Shown here in pieces: positions 1-8,254 of a stretch of DNA of 64,000 nt. This DNA is from Janibacter cremeus (GTDB lineage Bacteria > Actinomycetota > Actinomycetes > Actinomycetales > Dermatophilaceae): NCBI RefSeq assembly GCF_029395675.1, contig NZ_CP115184.1, positions 3,100,001-3,164,000 of the forward strand. Reading direction: 5' to 3'. The position numbers and the translations under genes are program-made. Position 1 is the first letter of the stretch; each line of letters begins with the position of its first letter. Below the pieces are notes generated by a model. It was not told where the DNA came from, made no database searches, and saw nothing but the letters and a program-made list of their open reading frames with translations.

Positions 1-355
1 CGACCTCGACCTGGTAGGTCATCAGCCGGCCGGACGTGCCACGCACGCGGTCCGATCCCTGCGCGGTCTCGAAGGTCCCGGTGGTGCGGTAGTCCGGCAG
101 CGTCGGGGTCGGCGAGCTGGGGCTGGCGGAGGTGGAGGAGGACGCCGATGTCGACGGGGTCCTCGGCGGGCCGGCATCCGCCGATGGCGGGGAGGTCGTC
201 GACGTGGCCACGGGAGCGGCGCCCGAGTCCCGGTCGGGGCGCAGGGCGACCAGCAGCACCCCGACGATGACGAGCACCCCGAGGGCGACACCCACCCGGC
301 GGCGGTGTGCCTGCCCACGGTCCCTGGGTGCGAGGTCGGACGAGTCCACGGGCAT
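1..355 (-). CDS. Membrane-anchored DUF3152-type protein, N-terminal part
   Basis: The gene runs off the left edge, so only about 118 N-terminal residues are present. It starts at the ATG at 355 (MPVDSSDLAPRD...). A short charged cytoplasmic segment is followed by one hydrophobic helix at about residues 22-39. Next comes a Ser/Thr/Pro-rich linker of about 45 residues and then a motif of the type GTFETAQG...GRLMTYQVEVE. A signal anchor, a disordered wall-spanning linker and this entry motif fit actinobacterial DUF3152 proteins, which are extracytoplasmic and zincin-like. The family call rests only on the last 25 residues and is therefore tentative. No lipobox is seen. The opposite-strand open frame here is a high-GC shadow. 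Confidence 0.55.
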   Translation of the reverse strand, partial: MPVDSSDLAPRDRGQAHRRRVGVALGVLVIVGVLLVALRPDRDSGAAPVATSTTSPPSADAGPPRTPSTSASSSTSASPSSPTPTLPDYRTTGTFETAQGSDRVRGTSGRLMTYQVEV

Positions 356-386
356 CAGGGTAGATGCCTCGACGGGGTGGTGCGGC

Positions 387-1904
387 TCACGCCGCGTTGG
401 CCAGGAGCCAGTCGCGCAGCCGCAGCGTGGACAGGCAGTCGTACTCGTTGTACTGGCCGAGGTCGGTCAGGCGATCGGCGGCCAGTGCCGCGTCGCCCTC
501 GGCGACGGCGTCGCGGTACCGCTGGTACTCGAGGATCGACTCGCCGCCACCGGTGACGCCGTCCGGGTCGCGCAGGTCGGCGCCCATGTAGAGCGGCTCG
601 AGGCGCTTGATGGAGTAGGACGGGCTGCCCACGCGCACAGAGGCCCTCACCACCGCGTAGAGGTCGACGAGCACGCCGTCGTCGATCAGGGCGGCGACCT
701 CGTCGCGGTACACGGAGTGACGGTTGGCGAGCCGGATCAGGGCGGTCTGCTCGTACCCGGCGTAGTGGTAGACGTGCATGGCGGGCCAACGCCGGCGCCG
801 CTCAGCGACCCAGTCGATGAAGTCGACGAGCGCCCGGCGCTCCTGGGCGCGGTCGTGCGCCCAGAACGGCGTGAAGCGCTCGCCGTCGTCCGTGGTCAGG
901 CACCCGAAGAGGTACTCCAGGCCGGGATCGTCGTCGGAGCCGTCGCGCCACATCGGGTCGCCCTCGAAGTCGAAGAAGACATCTCCCGGGCTCGGCGCCG
1001 GCAGGGCCGCCGGGGTGTGCACCTCGAAGGCGAGGGGCTGGTCCCGGGTCGGCTCGACCAGCTGCAGCCGGGCCTGGGCGCTCATCGCGGCCAGGTCCTC
1101 CGGCTCGAGCCCCTCGACGGGCTCGGTGCGCTGCGCCAGGGCCGCGGCCGTGGTCACGCCCGCGTGCAGGAGCAGGCGCCGCCGGTGCGCCGAGACGCCG
1201 GCGACGAGCCCGACGTCACCGGACGCGGTGAGCTCGGCCCGGCAGGCGTCGCAACGCAGGCAGGCCCGCCACCGGGGATCGCCCCACGCCACCGGCGCGC
1301 CCTCACCGAGATGGGTCTCGAGGACCTCGAGGACGCGTGACCGGACGGTGGCGAGGTCCTCTGTGACGTCCTCGAGCGGGGTGTCGACGACCGACCCGTC
1401 CCCGAGGTAGAGCCGGACGAAGGGGGCCACCGGCGCCCCCGCCTCCCGCAGCGCCTCGGCGTAGGCCGCCACCTGGGCGAGCGCGTGGGCGTGGGCGGAA
1501 CGGGCCAGCTTGGTCTCGGCGACGATCCACCGGCCGTCGTCGCCGCGCAGCAGGTGGTCGGCCCGGCCGGTGAAGCGGCCGCTGCGGACCGGGGCCTGGT
1601 GCACCAGACGCACGCTCGGGTCGGCGAGCAGCCGCAGGGTCGCCTCGTGGTCGAGCCCGCGCGCGTCCCGGACGCCGTCGGGGTGCTCCTGGGTGAGACG
1701 CCGGGTGACCTCGGTCTCCCACTCCCGGCCGGCGGCACCGAAGCGGTCGCGTACTGCGTCGGGTGCGCTGGGCACCGCCTCCCGGCGTCCCAGCCGGACG
1801 TCCGCCTCGACCAGCAGGCCGAACTCGCAGCGACGACCGGTCCGCAGGTCACCCGAGGTGATCGTCGGGGGACCGGGGACGCCGTCCAGCAGGGGGTAGT
1901 GCAT
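387..1904 (-). CDS. TM0106-family RecB-like nuclease (nuclease-only form)
   Basis: A 505-residue protein. The N-terminal half carries a PD-(D/E)XK-type core: GRADHLL followed by WIVAETKLAR, where the E-x-K element is the expected catalytic part. A cysteine cluster with CLRCDAC then resembles the RecB iron-sulfur or zinc cluster. The C-terminal third begins VFFDFEGDP and ends near YNEYDCLSTLRLRDWLL, an RNase H-like exonuclease arrangement with acidic residues at both ends. Many actinobacterial relatives continue into a superfamily I helicase; this one stops after the exonuclease-like domain. The ATG at 1904 was chosen over an upstream in-frame start because TATGGT lies 7 nt before it, leaving the longer start inside or upstream of the promoter. 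DNA processing is inferred from the family; no specific role is known. Confidence 0.8.
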   Translation of the reverse strand: MHYPLLDGVPGPPTITSGDLRTGRRCEFGLLVEADVRLGRREAVPSAPDAVRDRFGAAGREWETEVTRRLTQEHPDGVRDARGLDHEATLRLLADPSVRLVHQAPVRSGRFTGRADHLLRGDDGRWIVAETKLARSAHAHALAQVAAYAEALREAGAPVAPFVRLYLGDGSVVDTPLEDVTEDLATVRSRVLEVLETHLGEGAPVAWGDPRWRACLRCDACRAELTASGDVGLVAGVSAHRRRLLLHAGVTTAAALAQRTEPVEGLEPEDLAAMSAQARLQLVEPTRDQPLAFEVHTPAALPAPSPGDVFFDFEGDPMWRDGSDDDPGLEYLFGCLTTDDGERFTPFWAHDRAQERRALVDFIDWVAERRRRWPAMHVYHYAGYEQTALIRLANRHSVYRDEVAALIDDGVLVDLYAVVRASVRVGSPSYSIKRLEPLYMGADLRDPDGVTGGGESILEYQRYRDAVAEGDAALAADRLTDLGQYNEYDCLSTLRLRDWLLANAA

Positions 1905-1911
1905 GGACCCG

Positions 1912-1917
1912 ACCATA
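1912..1917 (-). promoter_or_regulatory. -10 hexamer TATGGT, leaderless promoter of the nuclease gene
   Basis: On the minus strand TATGGT ends 7 nt before the ATG at 1904 and no Shine-Dalgarno sequence lies between. Transcription would start on or next to the start codon. Confidence 0.5.
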
Positions 1918-1979
1918 CGAGGGAGCACCGACAAGCGACCGGGCGTGGTCGTCCCGAGGGTGGTCGTTCGGGGGTGCTT

Positions 1980-2013
1980 GGGGGCGCAGGTCGCCCAGCG
2001 ACCGTGAGCCCCC
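1980..2013 (-). terminator. Strong hairpin after pmt
   Basis: A nested hairpin: outer stem GGGGGC/GCCCCC and inner stem GGTCGC/GCGACC with a 3-nt loop. It begins 6 nt beyond the pmt stop codon. There is no T tract, as is usual for high-GC actinobacterial terminators. Confidence 0.6.
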
Positions 2014-2019
2014 GAGCGT

Positions 2020-3576
2020 TCAGACCCAGCTGGGGAACCACATCCGCCACTGCCAGTGGTCGTAGGGGATGACCTGGGCGGTCCACACCGGCCAGAAGAA
2101 GGCGAAGTTGGCGAGCACGAGCAGGCAGTAGGCGCCGACGACGAGGTGGCCGACCCGCCGTCGCCGCTCGGGGGCGCCTCGTGGCCCCAGCGCCAGCCCG
2201 AGGAGGAAGACGACCGCGAGGATCACCCACGGCTGGAAGGAGATGACGTAGAAGGTGAAGATCGTGCGGTGCTGGAGGAAGAACCAGGGCAGCCAGCCGC
2301 CGACGAACCCGGCGAGGATAGCCCCGGCGCGCCAGTCCCGCTTCATGCCCCAGTGGTAGAGCAGGAAGAAGAGCGCGATGGTCGCCAACCACCAGATCGA
2401 GACCGAGCCGAGGCTGGTGATCGCCTTGGAGCACTTGTCGACGGCACACCCCTCGACCCCCATCTCCTTCGACTCGTAGAAGAAGGACGTGGGCCGGGAC
2501 TGGATCATCCACGACCACGGGTTCGACTGGTACGTGTGCTCGGAGGTCAGGTTGTCGTGGAAGCCGTAGGCCTGCACGTGGTAGTCCCACAGCGAGCGAA
2601 GGGAGGGCGGCAGCCACTGCACGCCCTCGCCGGGGTGGTCCGCGGCCCACGACCGGTTGTACCCGTGCGTGCTGGTGAACCACGAGGCCCACGAGGCGAT
2701 GTAGGTGCCGAGGACGACCAGGCTCATCGAGATCCCGGCGGGGACCCCGTCCTTGAGGATCCCGGCGCCGAACCAGCGTCGGGTGCCCACCGCCCTTCGC
2801 GCCCCGATGTCCCACCAGACGGTCATCAGACCGAAGATCGCGAAGAAGTACAGCCCCGACCACTTGGTGCCGCAGGCCAGGCCCAGGCTCACCGCGGCCA
2901 CGAGGCGCCACGGCCGCCACAGCAACCACGGTCCGGTGCGCATGCGCACCCCGGCGGGGAGCGCGGCGACCTTGTCCGCCAGCCGTCGTCGTGCCCAGTC
3001 GCGGTCGATGAGCAGCGCGGCGAAGGCGACCAGCGCGAAGAACATGAGGATCAGGTCGAGCAGGCCCGTGCGCGAGTGGACGAAGTGGTGCCCCTCGAAG
3101 GCCATGAGGAAGGCGGCGATCGTGCCGAGCCAGTTGGAGCGGAAGAGGCGCCGGGCGACCCGGCCGACCACGAGGATCGAGAGCGTCCCGAGCAGCGCCA
3201 CCGAGAAGCGCCAGCCGAAGCTCGACGTCGGTCCGAGGACCCACTCGCCGAAGGCGATGATCCACTTGCCCACGGGTGGGTGGACGACCATGTCGCCCTG
3301 GGTGGTGATGAAGACATCGGTCGTGCCCTCGGTGAAGGTCGGGTCGACCTTCTCGCCCTCGCCCTTCCACTTCATCTCGACGCCGTGGTCGAGCATGGAG
3401 ACGCCCTGCTTGACGTAGTAGGTCTCGTCGAAGATCAGCTGGTGGGGGCGCCCCAGGGCCCAGAAGCGCATGAGACCGCCGATGACGGCGAACAGCAGCG
3501 GACCGAGCCAGCCCCACAGCACGTCGCTGGGGCGGAACCCGAGCAGCCGGGAACGCAGCTGCTCACGGCGGTCCAT
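2020..3576 (-). CDS. pmt: Protein O-mannosyltransferase (GT39 family)
   Basis: A 518-residue polytopic membrane enzyme. Family knowledge: Pmt transfers mannose from polyprenyl-phosphomannose to Ser/Thr of proteins during Sec export. Visible hallmarks are the catalytic Asp-Glu pair in LIFDETYYVKQG (D50, E51), VVHPPVGKW in the first external loop, and FEGHHFVHSRTGLLD in a luminal loop. At least ten hydrophobic helices follow, and the C-terminus ends HWQWRMWFPSWV. Length fits mycobacterial and corynebacterial Pmt. The start at 3576 was preferred over 3585 because the -10 hexamer TACGAT occupies 3584-3589, so an ATG at 3585 would sit inside the promoter. It is divergent from rsmI, a pairing conserved in actinobacteria. 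A strong hairpin follows the gene. Confidence 0.93.
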   Translation of the reverse strand: MDRREQLRSRLLGFRPSDVLWGWLGPLLFAVIGGLMRFWALGRPHQLIFDETYYVKQGVSMLDHGVEMKWKGEGEKVDPTFTEGTTDVFITTQGDMVVHPPVGKWIIAFGEWVLGPTSSFGWRFSVALLGTLSILVVGRVARRLFRSNWLGTIAAFLMAFEGHHFVHSRTGLLDLILMFFALVAFAALLIDRDWARRRLADKVAALPAGVRMRTGPWLLWRPWRLVAAVSLGLACGTKWSGLYFFAIFGLMTVWWDIGARRAVGTRRWFGAGILKDGVPAGISMSLVVLGTYIASWASWFTSTHGYNRSWAADHPGEGVQWLPPSLRSLWDYHVQAYGFHDNLTSEHTYQSNPWSWMIQSRPTSFFYESKEMGVEGCAVDKCSKAITSLGSVSIWWLATIALFFLLYHWGMKRDWRAGAILAGFVGGWLPWFFLQHRTIFTFYVISFQPWVILAVVFLLGLALGPRGAPERRRRVGHLVVGAYCLLVLANFAFFWPVWTAQVIPYDHWQWRMWFPSWV

Positions 3577-3583
3577 GGCCGTC

Positions 3584-3589
3584 ATCGTA
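3584..3589 (-). promoter_or_regulatory. -10 hexamer TACGAT, leaderless promoter of pmt
   Basis: TACGAT on the minus strand ends 7 nt before the ATG at 3576 with no ribosome binding site between. It decides the pmt start codon. Confidence 0.5.
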
Positions 3590-3635
3590 GGTGAGCCTGC
3601 GCAGCACCGCGGCGGTTGCTTGGGAGGATGTGGGC

Positions 3636-4493
3636 ATGCCACTCGTCCTTGCCGCCACGCCCATCGGTGATCCCCGCGACGCCAGCACCCGTTTCCGGGA
3701 GGAGCTGGCCGGCGCCGACGTCGTCGCGGCGGAGGACACCCGCCGGCTGCGCCGCCTCGCCGGCGAACTCGGGGTCGAGCTGCCCGAGCGGGTGGTCAGC
3801 TACCACGAGCACAACGAGGCCTCCCGCACGGCGGAGCTTCTCGAGTCGGTGACGAAGGGGGAGCGGGTCGTCCTCGTCACAGACGCCGGGATGCCCTCGG
3901 TCTCGGACCCGGGGTACCGCTTCGTGCGGGCGTGCATCGACGCCGACCAGCACGTGACCTGCGCACCCGGCCCGAGCGCGGTGCTCGTGGCCGTGGCCCT
4001 GTCCGGGCTGCCGGTGGACCGGTTCTGCTTCGAGGGCTTCCTGCCGCGCAAGCCGGGGGAGAAGCGCCGGGTGCTGGAGGAGCTCGTCCACGAGCGGCGC
4101 ACGATGGTCTTCTTCGAGGCGCCCCACCGGATCGCGGCCACCCTGGAGGTCATGGCCGACCGCTTCGGCGCCGACCGTCAGGCCGCGGTCTGCCGCGAGC
4201 TGACCAAGACCTACGAGGAGGTCCGCCGCGGCGGGCTGGCCGAGCTGGCCGAGTGGGCCGCCGAGGGCGTCAAGGGCGAGATCACCATCGTCGTCGGTGG
4301 CGCGGAGGAGACCATCGTCTCCCTCGAGGACGCCGTCGCCGAGGTCCTCGCCCGGCACGACCGCGGCACCCGCCTGAAGGACGTGTGCGCCGCGGTCGCG
4401 ACCTCGACCGGTCATGGCAAGAAGGCGCTCTACGACGCCGTCCTGTCCCACCGGGCCTCTCCCGACCGACCTGACAGTTCCCACTCAGACTGA
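3636..4493 (+). CDS. rsmI: 16S rRNA (cytidine-1402-2'-O)-methyltransferase
   Basis: A 285-residue member of the tetrapyrrole methylase (YraL) family that uses S-adenosylmethionine to methylate the ribose of C1402 in 16S rRNA. Motifs visible in order: LVLAATPIGDPRDAS at the N-terminus, AEDTRRLRRL, the family signature SYHEHNE, VTDAGMPSVSDPG (SAM site), GPSAVLVAVALSGLP, and FEGFLPRKPGEK...ERRTMVFFEAPHR. The C-terminal domain includes TSTGHGKKALYDAVL. Length is normal. The ATG at 3636 is preceded by GGGAGG (a plausible ribosome binding site) and equally by GAGGAT 6 nt upstream, so leadered and leaderless initiation cannot be separated by eye. Confidence 0.95.
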   Translation: MPLVLAATPIGDPRDASTRFREELAGADVVAAEDTRRLRRLAGELGVELPERVVSYHEHNEASRTAELLESVTKGERVVLVTDAGMPSVSDPGYRFVRACIDADQHVTCAPGPSAVLVAVALSGLPVDRFCFEGFLPRKPGEKRRVLEELVHERRTMVFFEAPHRIAATLEVMADRFGADRQAAVCRELTKTYEEVRRGGLAELAEWAAEGVKGEITIVVGGAEETIVSLEDAVAEVLARHDRGTRLKDVCAAVATSTGHGKKALYDAVLSHRASPDRPDSSHSD

Positions 4494-4498
4494 CCTGA

Positions 4499-4504
4499 GA
4501 CAAT
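4499..4504 (+). promoter_or_regulatory. -10 hexamer GACAAT before the phosphatase/ccm operon
   Basis: GACAAT ends 7 nt before the ATG at 4512 and overlaps the end of the rsmI intergenic region. It would drive a leaderless mRNA for the phosphatase and the cytochrome c maturation genes. Confidence 0.4.
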
Positions 4505-4511
4505 CCGCGCC

Positions 4512-5297
4512 ATGACCGAGCCGATGCCTGACTCCGGCACCGACCTGCCCCTCGACCCCGAGACCACCGAGACCAGCGAGACCGCGGCCGCCGCCGCAGA
4601 GAAGGCGGCGGCTGGTGTGCGCGAGGCCCGTGCCGAGCACGTCGGCACCGGGGCGCCGGGTGCGCGGGACCGCACCGTGGTCCACCTGATGCGCCACGGT
4701 GAGGTCGAGAACCCGCACAAGATCCTCTACGGCCGCCTGCCGGACTACCACCTGTCCGACCTCGGCCGGGAGATGGCCGAGGTCGTCGCCGAGCACCTCG
4801 CCGACCGCGACCTCGCGCTCGTCGTGCACAGCCCCCTCGAGCGCACCGCGGAGACCGCCGCCCCGACCCTGGAACGGCACGGCCTGGCGGCCGTCGTCGA
4901 CCCCCGCGTCATCGAGGCCGGCAACAAGTTCGAGGGGCGTCGCTTCCGCAAGCGCCTCCTGCTCGACCCGCGGCGCTGGTGGTGGGTGCGCGACCCCACC
5001 GTGCCCACGTGGGGCGAGTCGTACCACGCCATCAGCAAGCGGATGATGGCCGCCATCGAGGACGCGCGGGACCACGCCGGCGGTCGCGAGGTGCTCGTCG
5101 TCAGCCACCAGCTGCCGATCTGGACGATCCGCAGCGCCCTGGAGAGCCGTCGCCTGTGGCACGACCCGCGCCGGCGCCAGTGCAACCTCGCCTCCCTCAC
5201 CTCCGTGACCTTCGTCGGTGACGAGGTCGTCGACGTGACCTACACCGAGCCCGCGGCCCACCTCTACGCACGGGCCGCGAAGACCCCGGGAGCCTGA
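4512..5297 (+). CDS. Histidine phosphatase (phosphoglycerate mutase-like) protein
   Basis: A 261-residue protein. After a low-complexity Thr/Glu/Ala-rich N-terminus of about 50 residues comes the catalytic signature VHLMRHGEVENP (His62 would be phosphorylated). DLALVVHSPLERTAETA, an acid/base segment around EAGNKFEGR, and the second catalytic histidine in VLVVSHQLPIW follow. It stands first in the operon with tlpA, ccdA, resB and ccsB, an arrangement also found in mycobacteria (the Rv0525-Rv0529 region). Substrate unknown; the conserved linkage suggests a role around cytochrome or haem biogenesis, but nothing in the sequence shows this. The acidic N-terminal extension is unusual for the family. 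Confidence 0.85.
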   Translation: MTEPMPDSGTDLPLDPETTETSETAAAAAEKAAAGVREARAEHVGTGAPGARDRTVVHLMRHGEVENPHKILYGRLPDYHLSDLGREMAEVVAEHLADRDLALVVHSPLERTAETAAPTLERHGLAAVVDPRVIEAGNKFEGRRFRKRLLLDPRRWWWVRDPTVPTWGESYHAISKRMMAAIEDARDHAGGREVLVVSHQLPIWTIRSALESRRLWHDPRRRQCNLASLTSVTFVGDEVVDVTYTEPAAHLYARAAKTPGA

Positions 5298-5304
5298 CCC
5301 CTCG

Positions 5305-5898
5305 ATGATCGACCACCGCCCCACCCGCCGTTCCGTCGTCACCGCCGCGAGCGGTCTCGCCCTCCTGACGCTCGCCGGCTGCTCATCCTCGTCCGACACC
5401 GCGGACGCGGCCCAGGACGCCGGCTACCGCTCCGGTGACGGCAGCGTGACGATGATCGACCCGGACGAGCGGAAGGACCCCGTCGAGCTCTCCGGCGAGA
5501 CCCTCGACGGGACGACGTGGGACAGCGCCGACCACCGCGGCTCGGTCGTCGTCGTCAACGTCTGGGCCAGCTGGTGCGGGCCGTGCGCCAAGGAGGCCCC
5601 GCACCTGGTCGCCCTGAACAAGAAGCTGAAGGGGGAGGACGTCGAACTCGTCGGCATCAACTACCGCGAGTCCTCGGTGGCGACCGGCCGGGCGCAGGCC
5701 GAGACGTGGGGCTTCACGTGGCCGTCGATCTACGACGAGACGGGCAGAACCTCGCTCGACATGCAGGGCATGATGACCGCCCAGCCGTCGACGGCCGTCC
5801 TCGACCGCAAGGGACGCATCGCCGCCGTCGTCCTCGGGGCGACGACGGAGTCGACCCTCATGGGTCTGGTCGAGGACACCCTCGCCGAATCCGCATGA
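5305..5898 (+). CDS. resA: TlpA/ResA-type thioredoxin lipoprotein
   Basis: A 197-residue extracytoplasmic thiol-disulfide oxidoreductase. The N-terminus has a twin-arginine-like TRRSVVTAAS, a hydrophobic core and the lipobox LAGC (Cys26 lipidated). The redox site is WASWCGPC with Cys91 and Cys94 in a thioredoxin fold, and the cis-proline region is AQPSTAVLD. In System II cytochrome c maturation this protein reduces apocytochrome CXXCH cysteines using electrons passed across the membrane by CcdA. It overlaps ccdA by 4 bases (ATGA), indicating translational coupling. It starts 7 nt after the phosphatase stop codon. Confidence 0.92.
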   Translation: MIDHRPTRRSVVTAASGLALLTLAGCSSSSDTADAAQDAGYRSGDGSVTMIDPDERKDPVELSGETLDGTTWDSADHRGSVVVVNVWASWCGPCAKEAPHLVALNKKLKGEDVELVGINYRESSVATGRAQAETWGFTWPSIYDETGRTSLDMQGMMTAQPSTAVLDRKGRIAAVVLGATTESTLMGLVEDTLAESA

Positions 5899-6671
5899 GC
5901 GTCGCCCTCGCCTCCGTCGCCGCCGCGCCCTCCTCGCTGAGTGACCAGGTCGCCGGCGGCGCCCTGCCGCTCGCGGTGCTCGTCGCCGCCCTCGCAGGTC
6001 TCGTCTCCTTCGCCACCCCCTGCGTGCTCCCGCTCGTGCCGGGCTACCTCGGTTACGTCACCGGCCTGTCCGACGTCGCCCTGGAGAAGCGCAGCCGTGG
6101 CCGGATGGTCCTGGGCACGCTGCTGTTCATCCTCGGCTTCACCGCGGTCTTCGTGCTCGCGTCGCTCTTCGTCGCGACCGCCGGGCGCATCTTCATCGAG
6201 CAGCGGGAGCTGCTCATGCGCATCGGTGGGGTCGTCGTCATCCTCATGGCCCTGGTCTTCCTGGGCGCCGGCTCGCAGCGGACCTTCCGCCTGCCGGTCA
6301 AGCCGGCCGCCGGGCTGGCCGGGGCGCCCGTCCTCGGTGCCGTCTTCGGCATCGGGTGGGCCCCGTGCATGGGTCCGACCCTGGCGGCGGTCCTCGCCCT
6401 CAACCTCACGGGGGACGCGTCGACGACCCGCGCGGTCATCCTCGCGGTCGCCTACTGCCTCGGGCTGGGCGCTCCCTTCGTGCTCATCGCCGCTGCCTAC
6501 GAGCGCTGGGCCCCGGTGTCGGCGTGGCTGCGTCGGCGCCAGCGGACGATCCAGGTCATGGGCGCCGTCCTGCTCATCATCATCGGCCTGCTCCTGCTCA
6601 CCGGCGGCTGGGACGCGATCAACCAGTGGCTGCAGATCCGACTCATCAGCGACGTGGAGGTCCTCATCTGA
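5895..6671 (+). CDS. ccdA: Cytochrome c biogenesis protein CcdA (DsbD family)
   Basis: A 258-residue membrane protein with six predicted helices. The redox cysteines lie in SFATPCVLPLVPGY (Cys43) and GIGWAPCMGPTLAAV (Cys158), both hallmark CcdA motifs. It carries reducing equivalents from cytoplasmic thioredoxin to the adjacent extracytoplasmic ResA-type protein. The true start is the ATG at 5895 inside the resA stop; a longer open frame reading upstream is a continuation over resA in another frame. The stop overlaps the resB start by one base. Confidence 0.93.
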   Translation: MSVALASVAAAPSSLSDQVAGGALPLAVLVAALAGLVSFATPCVLPLVPGYLGYVTGLSDVALEKRSRGRMVLGTLLFILGFTAVFVLASLFVATAGRIFIEQRELLMRIGGVVVILMALVFLGAGSQRTFRLPVKPAAGLAGAPVLGAVFGIGWAPCMGPTLAAVLALNLTGDASTTRAVILAVAYCLGLGAPFVLIAAAYERWAPVSAWLRRRQRTIQVMGAVLLIIIGLLLLTGGWDAINQWLQIRLISDVEVLI

Positions 6672-8254
6672 TGGCTGACCGCGAGAATCGCACTCCCTCC
6701 GCCAGGTCGACCGTCACGCAGCCCAGCCTCGGTGTCGTCGGCTGGGCGCGGTGGGGCTGGCGACAGCTGACGAGCATGCGCACGGCGCTCTTCCTGCTGC
6801 TGCTCCTGGCGATCGGCGCCGTGCCGGGCTCGGTCTTCCCGCAACGCAACTTCGACCCCGGGCGCACTGCGGACTGGATCCGCCGCCACGAGACGACCGG
6901 TCCGATCCTCGACAGTCTCGGAGCCTTCGAGGTCTACTCCTCGCCGTGGTTCTCGGCGATCTACCTGCTGCTCTTCATCTCGCTCATCGGCTGCATCGTC
7001 CCGCGCACCGCGGTCCACCTGCGGGCCCTGCGTGGCAGGCCCCCGCGCGCGCCGCGCCGGCTGGCCCGCCTCGAGGCCCACGCCGAGGGCGAGGTCGACG
7101 GCACCCTCGAGGAGGTCCGCGAGGCCGCGACCACGGTGCTGCGCAAGCGCCGCTACCGCGTCGCCAGCCACGACGACGTCAGCGTCTCCGCGGAGACCGG
7201 TTACCTCAAGGAGACCGGCAACCTCATCTTCCACACGAGCCTGGTCGCGCTGATCGTCGGCGTCGCGATCGGCTACCTGTGGGGCTGGAAGGCCGACGTC
7301 ATCGTGCCCTCCGGTGAGTCCTTCGTCAGCACCGTGACGCGGTACGACACGTGGGCGCCCGGGCCGCTCGTCGACGAGTCCTCGCTCTCCCCCTTCGCCG
7401 TCACGGTCGAGGAGATGACCGCCGACTTCAACGACCGCGACCCGGCCGCCCGCACCTTCGGCCAGCCGCGGGACTTCGAGGCGCACGTCTCGGTCACCGA
7501 CGCCGACGGGAACGAGTTCACCGACGTCGTCAAGGTCAACAGCCCGCTGGAGATGGAGGACTCGACCGTCTTCCTCCTCGGCAACGGTTACGCGCCCGTC
7601 GTCACCGTGAAGGACGACGAGGGCGAGGTCCTGTACGAGGGGGCGACCCCCTTCCTCGCGCAGGACGGCAACTACCGCTCCACGGGTGCGATCAAGGTCG
7701 GGGCGGCCACGCAGCCCGAGCAGTTCGGTTTCGTCGGGCTCTTCCTGCCCACCGCCACCATCGACCCGGAGCAGGGGCCGATCTCGGTCTTCCCCGACAC
7801 CCGGGCGCCGGCGCTCGCGCTGAGCCTCTACACCGGCCAGCTGTACCCCGGTGGTTCGGCGCAGTCCGTCTTCACCCTCGACACCGAGTCGATGGACAAG
7901 GTGGAGACGAGCGACGGCAGCGACCAGCTGCGGCTGTGGCTGACGCCCGGGGAGACCAAGACGCTGCCCGGTGACCGGGGCACGATCACCTTCGACGGCA
8001 TCGAGCGCTACGCCGGTTTCTCCGTGCGCAGCGACCCCGGCCAGGGGCTGACCCTCGTCTCGGCGCTGCTGGCGCTCGCAGGCCTCATCGCGACCCTGCT
8101 GGTGAAGCGGCGACGGGTCTTCGTGCGGCTGACCGAGGCCGACGGCCGGGTGCGGGTCGAGGTGGGCGGCATGAGCCGTGACGACGACGAAGGCCTGTCC
8201 GAGGTGGTCGCCGAGGTGCGCGACCGGCTCGTGGGAGAATCGAGGACATCATGA
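6671..8254 (+). CDS. resB: Cytochrome c synthase subunit ResB (Ccs1)
   Basis: A 527-residue protein. The N-terminal half has three membrane segments (starting MRTALFLLLLLAIGAVPGS and SAIYLLLFISLIGCIVP, then LIFHTSLVALIVGVAIGYLWG). A large extracytoplasmic beta-rich domain of about 270 residues and a final helix near SALLALAGLIATLL complete the topology. SVFPQR and NLIFHTSLV are typical ResB elements. With CcsB/CcsA it forms the haem lyase of System II, which exports haem and attaches it to apocytochrome c. It is coupled to ccdA (TGATG) and to ccsB (ATGA). Confidence 0.93.
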   Translation: MADRENRTPSARSTVTQPSLGVVGWARWGWRQLTSMRTALFLLLLLAIGAVPGSVFPQRNFDPGRTADWIRRHETTGPILDSLGAFEVYSSPWFSAIYLLLFISLIGCIVPRTAVHLRALRGRPPRAPRRLARLEAHAEGEVDGTLEEVREAATTVLRKRRYRVASHDDVSVSAETGYLKETGNLIFHTSLVALIVGVAIGYLWGWKADVIVPSGESFVSTVTRYDTWAPGPLVDESSLSPFAVTVEEMTADFNDRDPAARTFGQPRDFEAHVSVTDADGNEFTDVVKVNSPLEMEDSTVFLLGNGYAPVVTVKDDEGEVLYEGATPFLAQDGNYRSTGAIKVGAATQPEQFGFVGLFLPTATIDPEQGPISVFPDTRAPALALSLYTGQLYPGGSAQSVFTLDTESMDKVETSDGSDQLRLWLTPGETKTLPGDRGTITFDGIERYAGFSVRSDPGQGLTLVSALLALAGLIATLLVKRRRVFVRLTEADGRVRVEVGGMSRDDDEGLSEVVAEVRDRLVGESRTS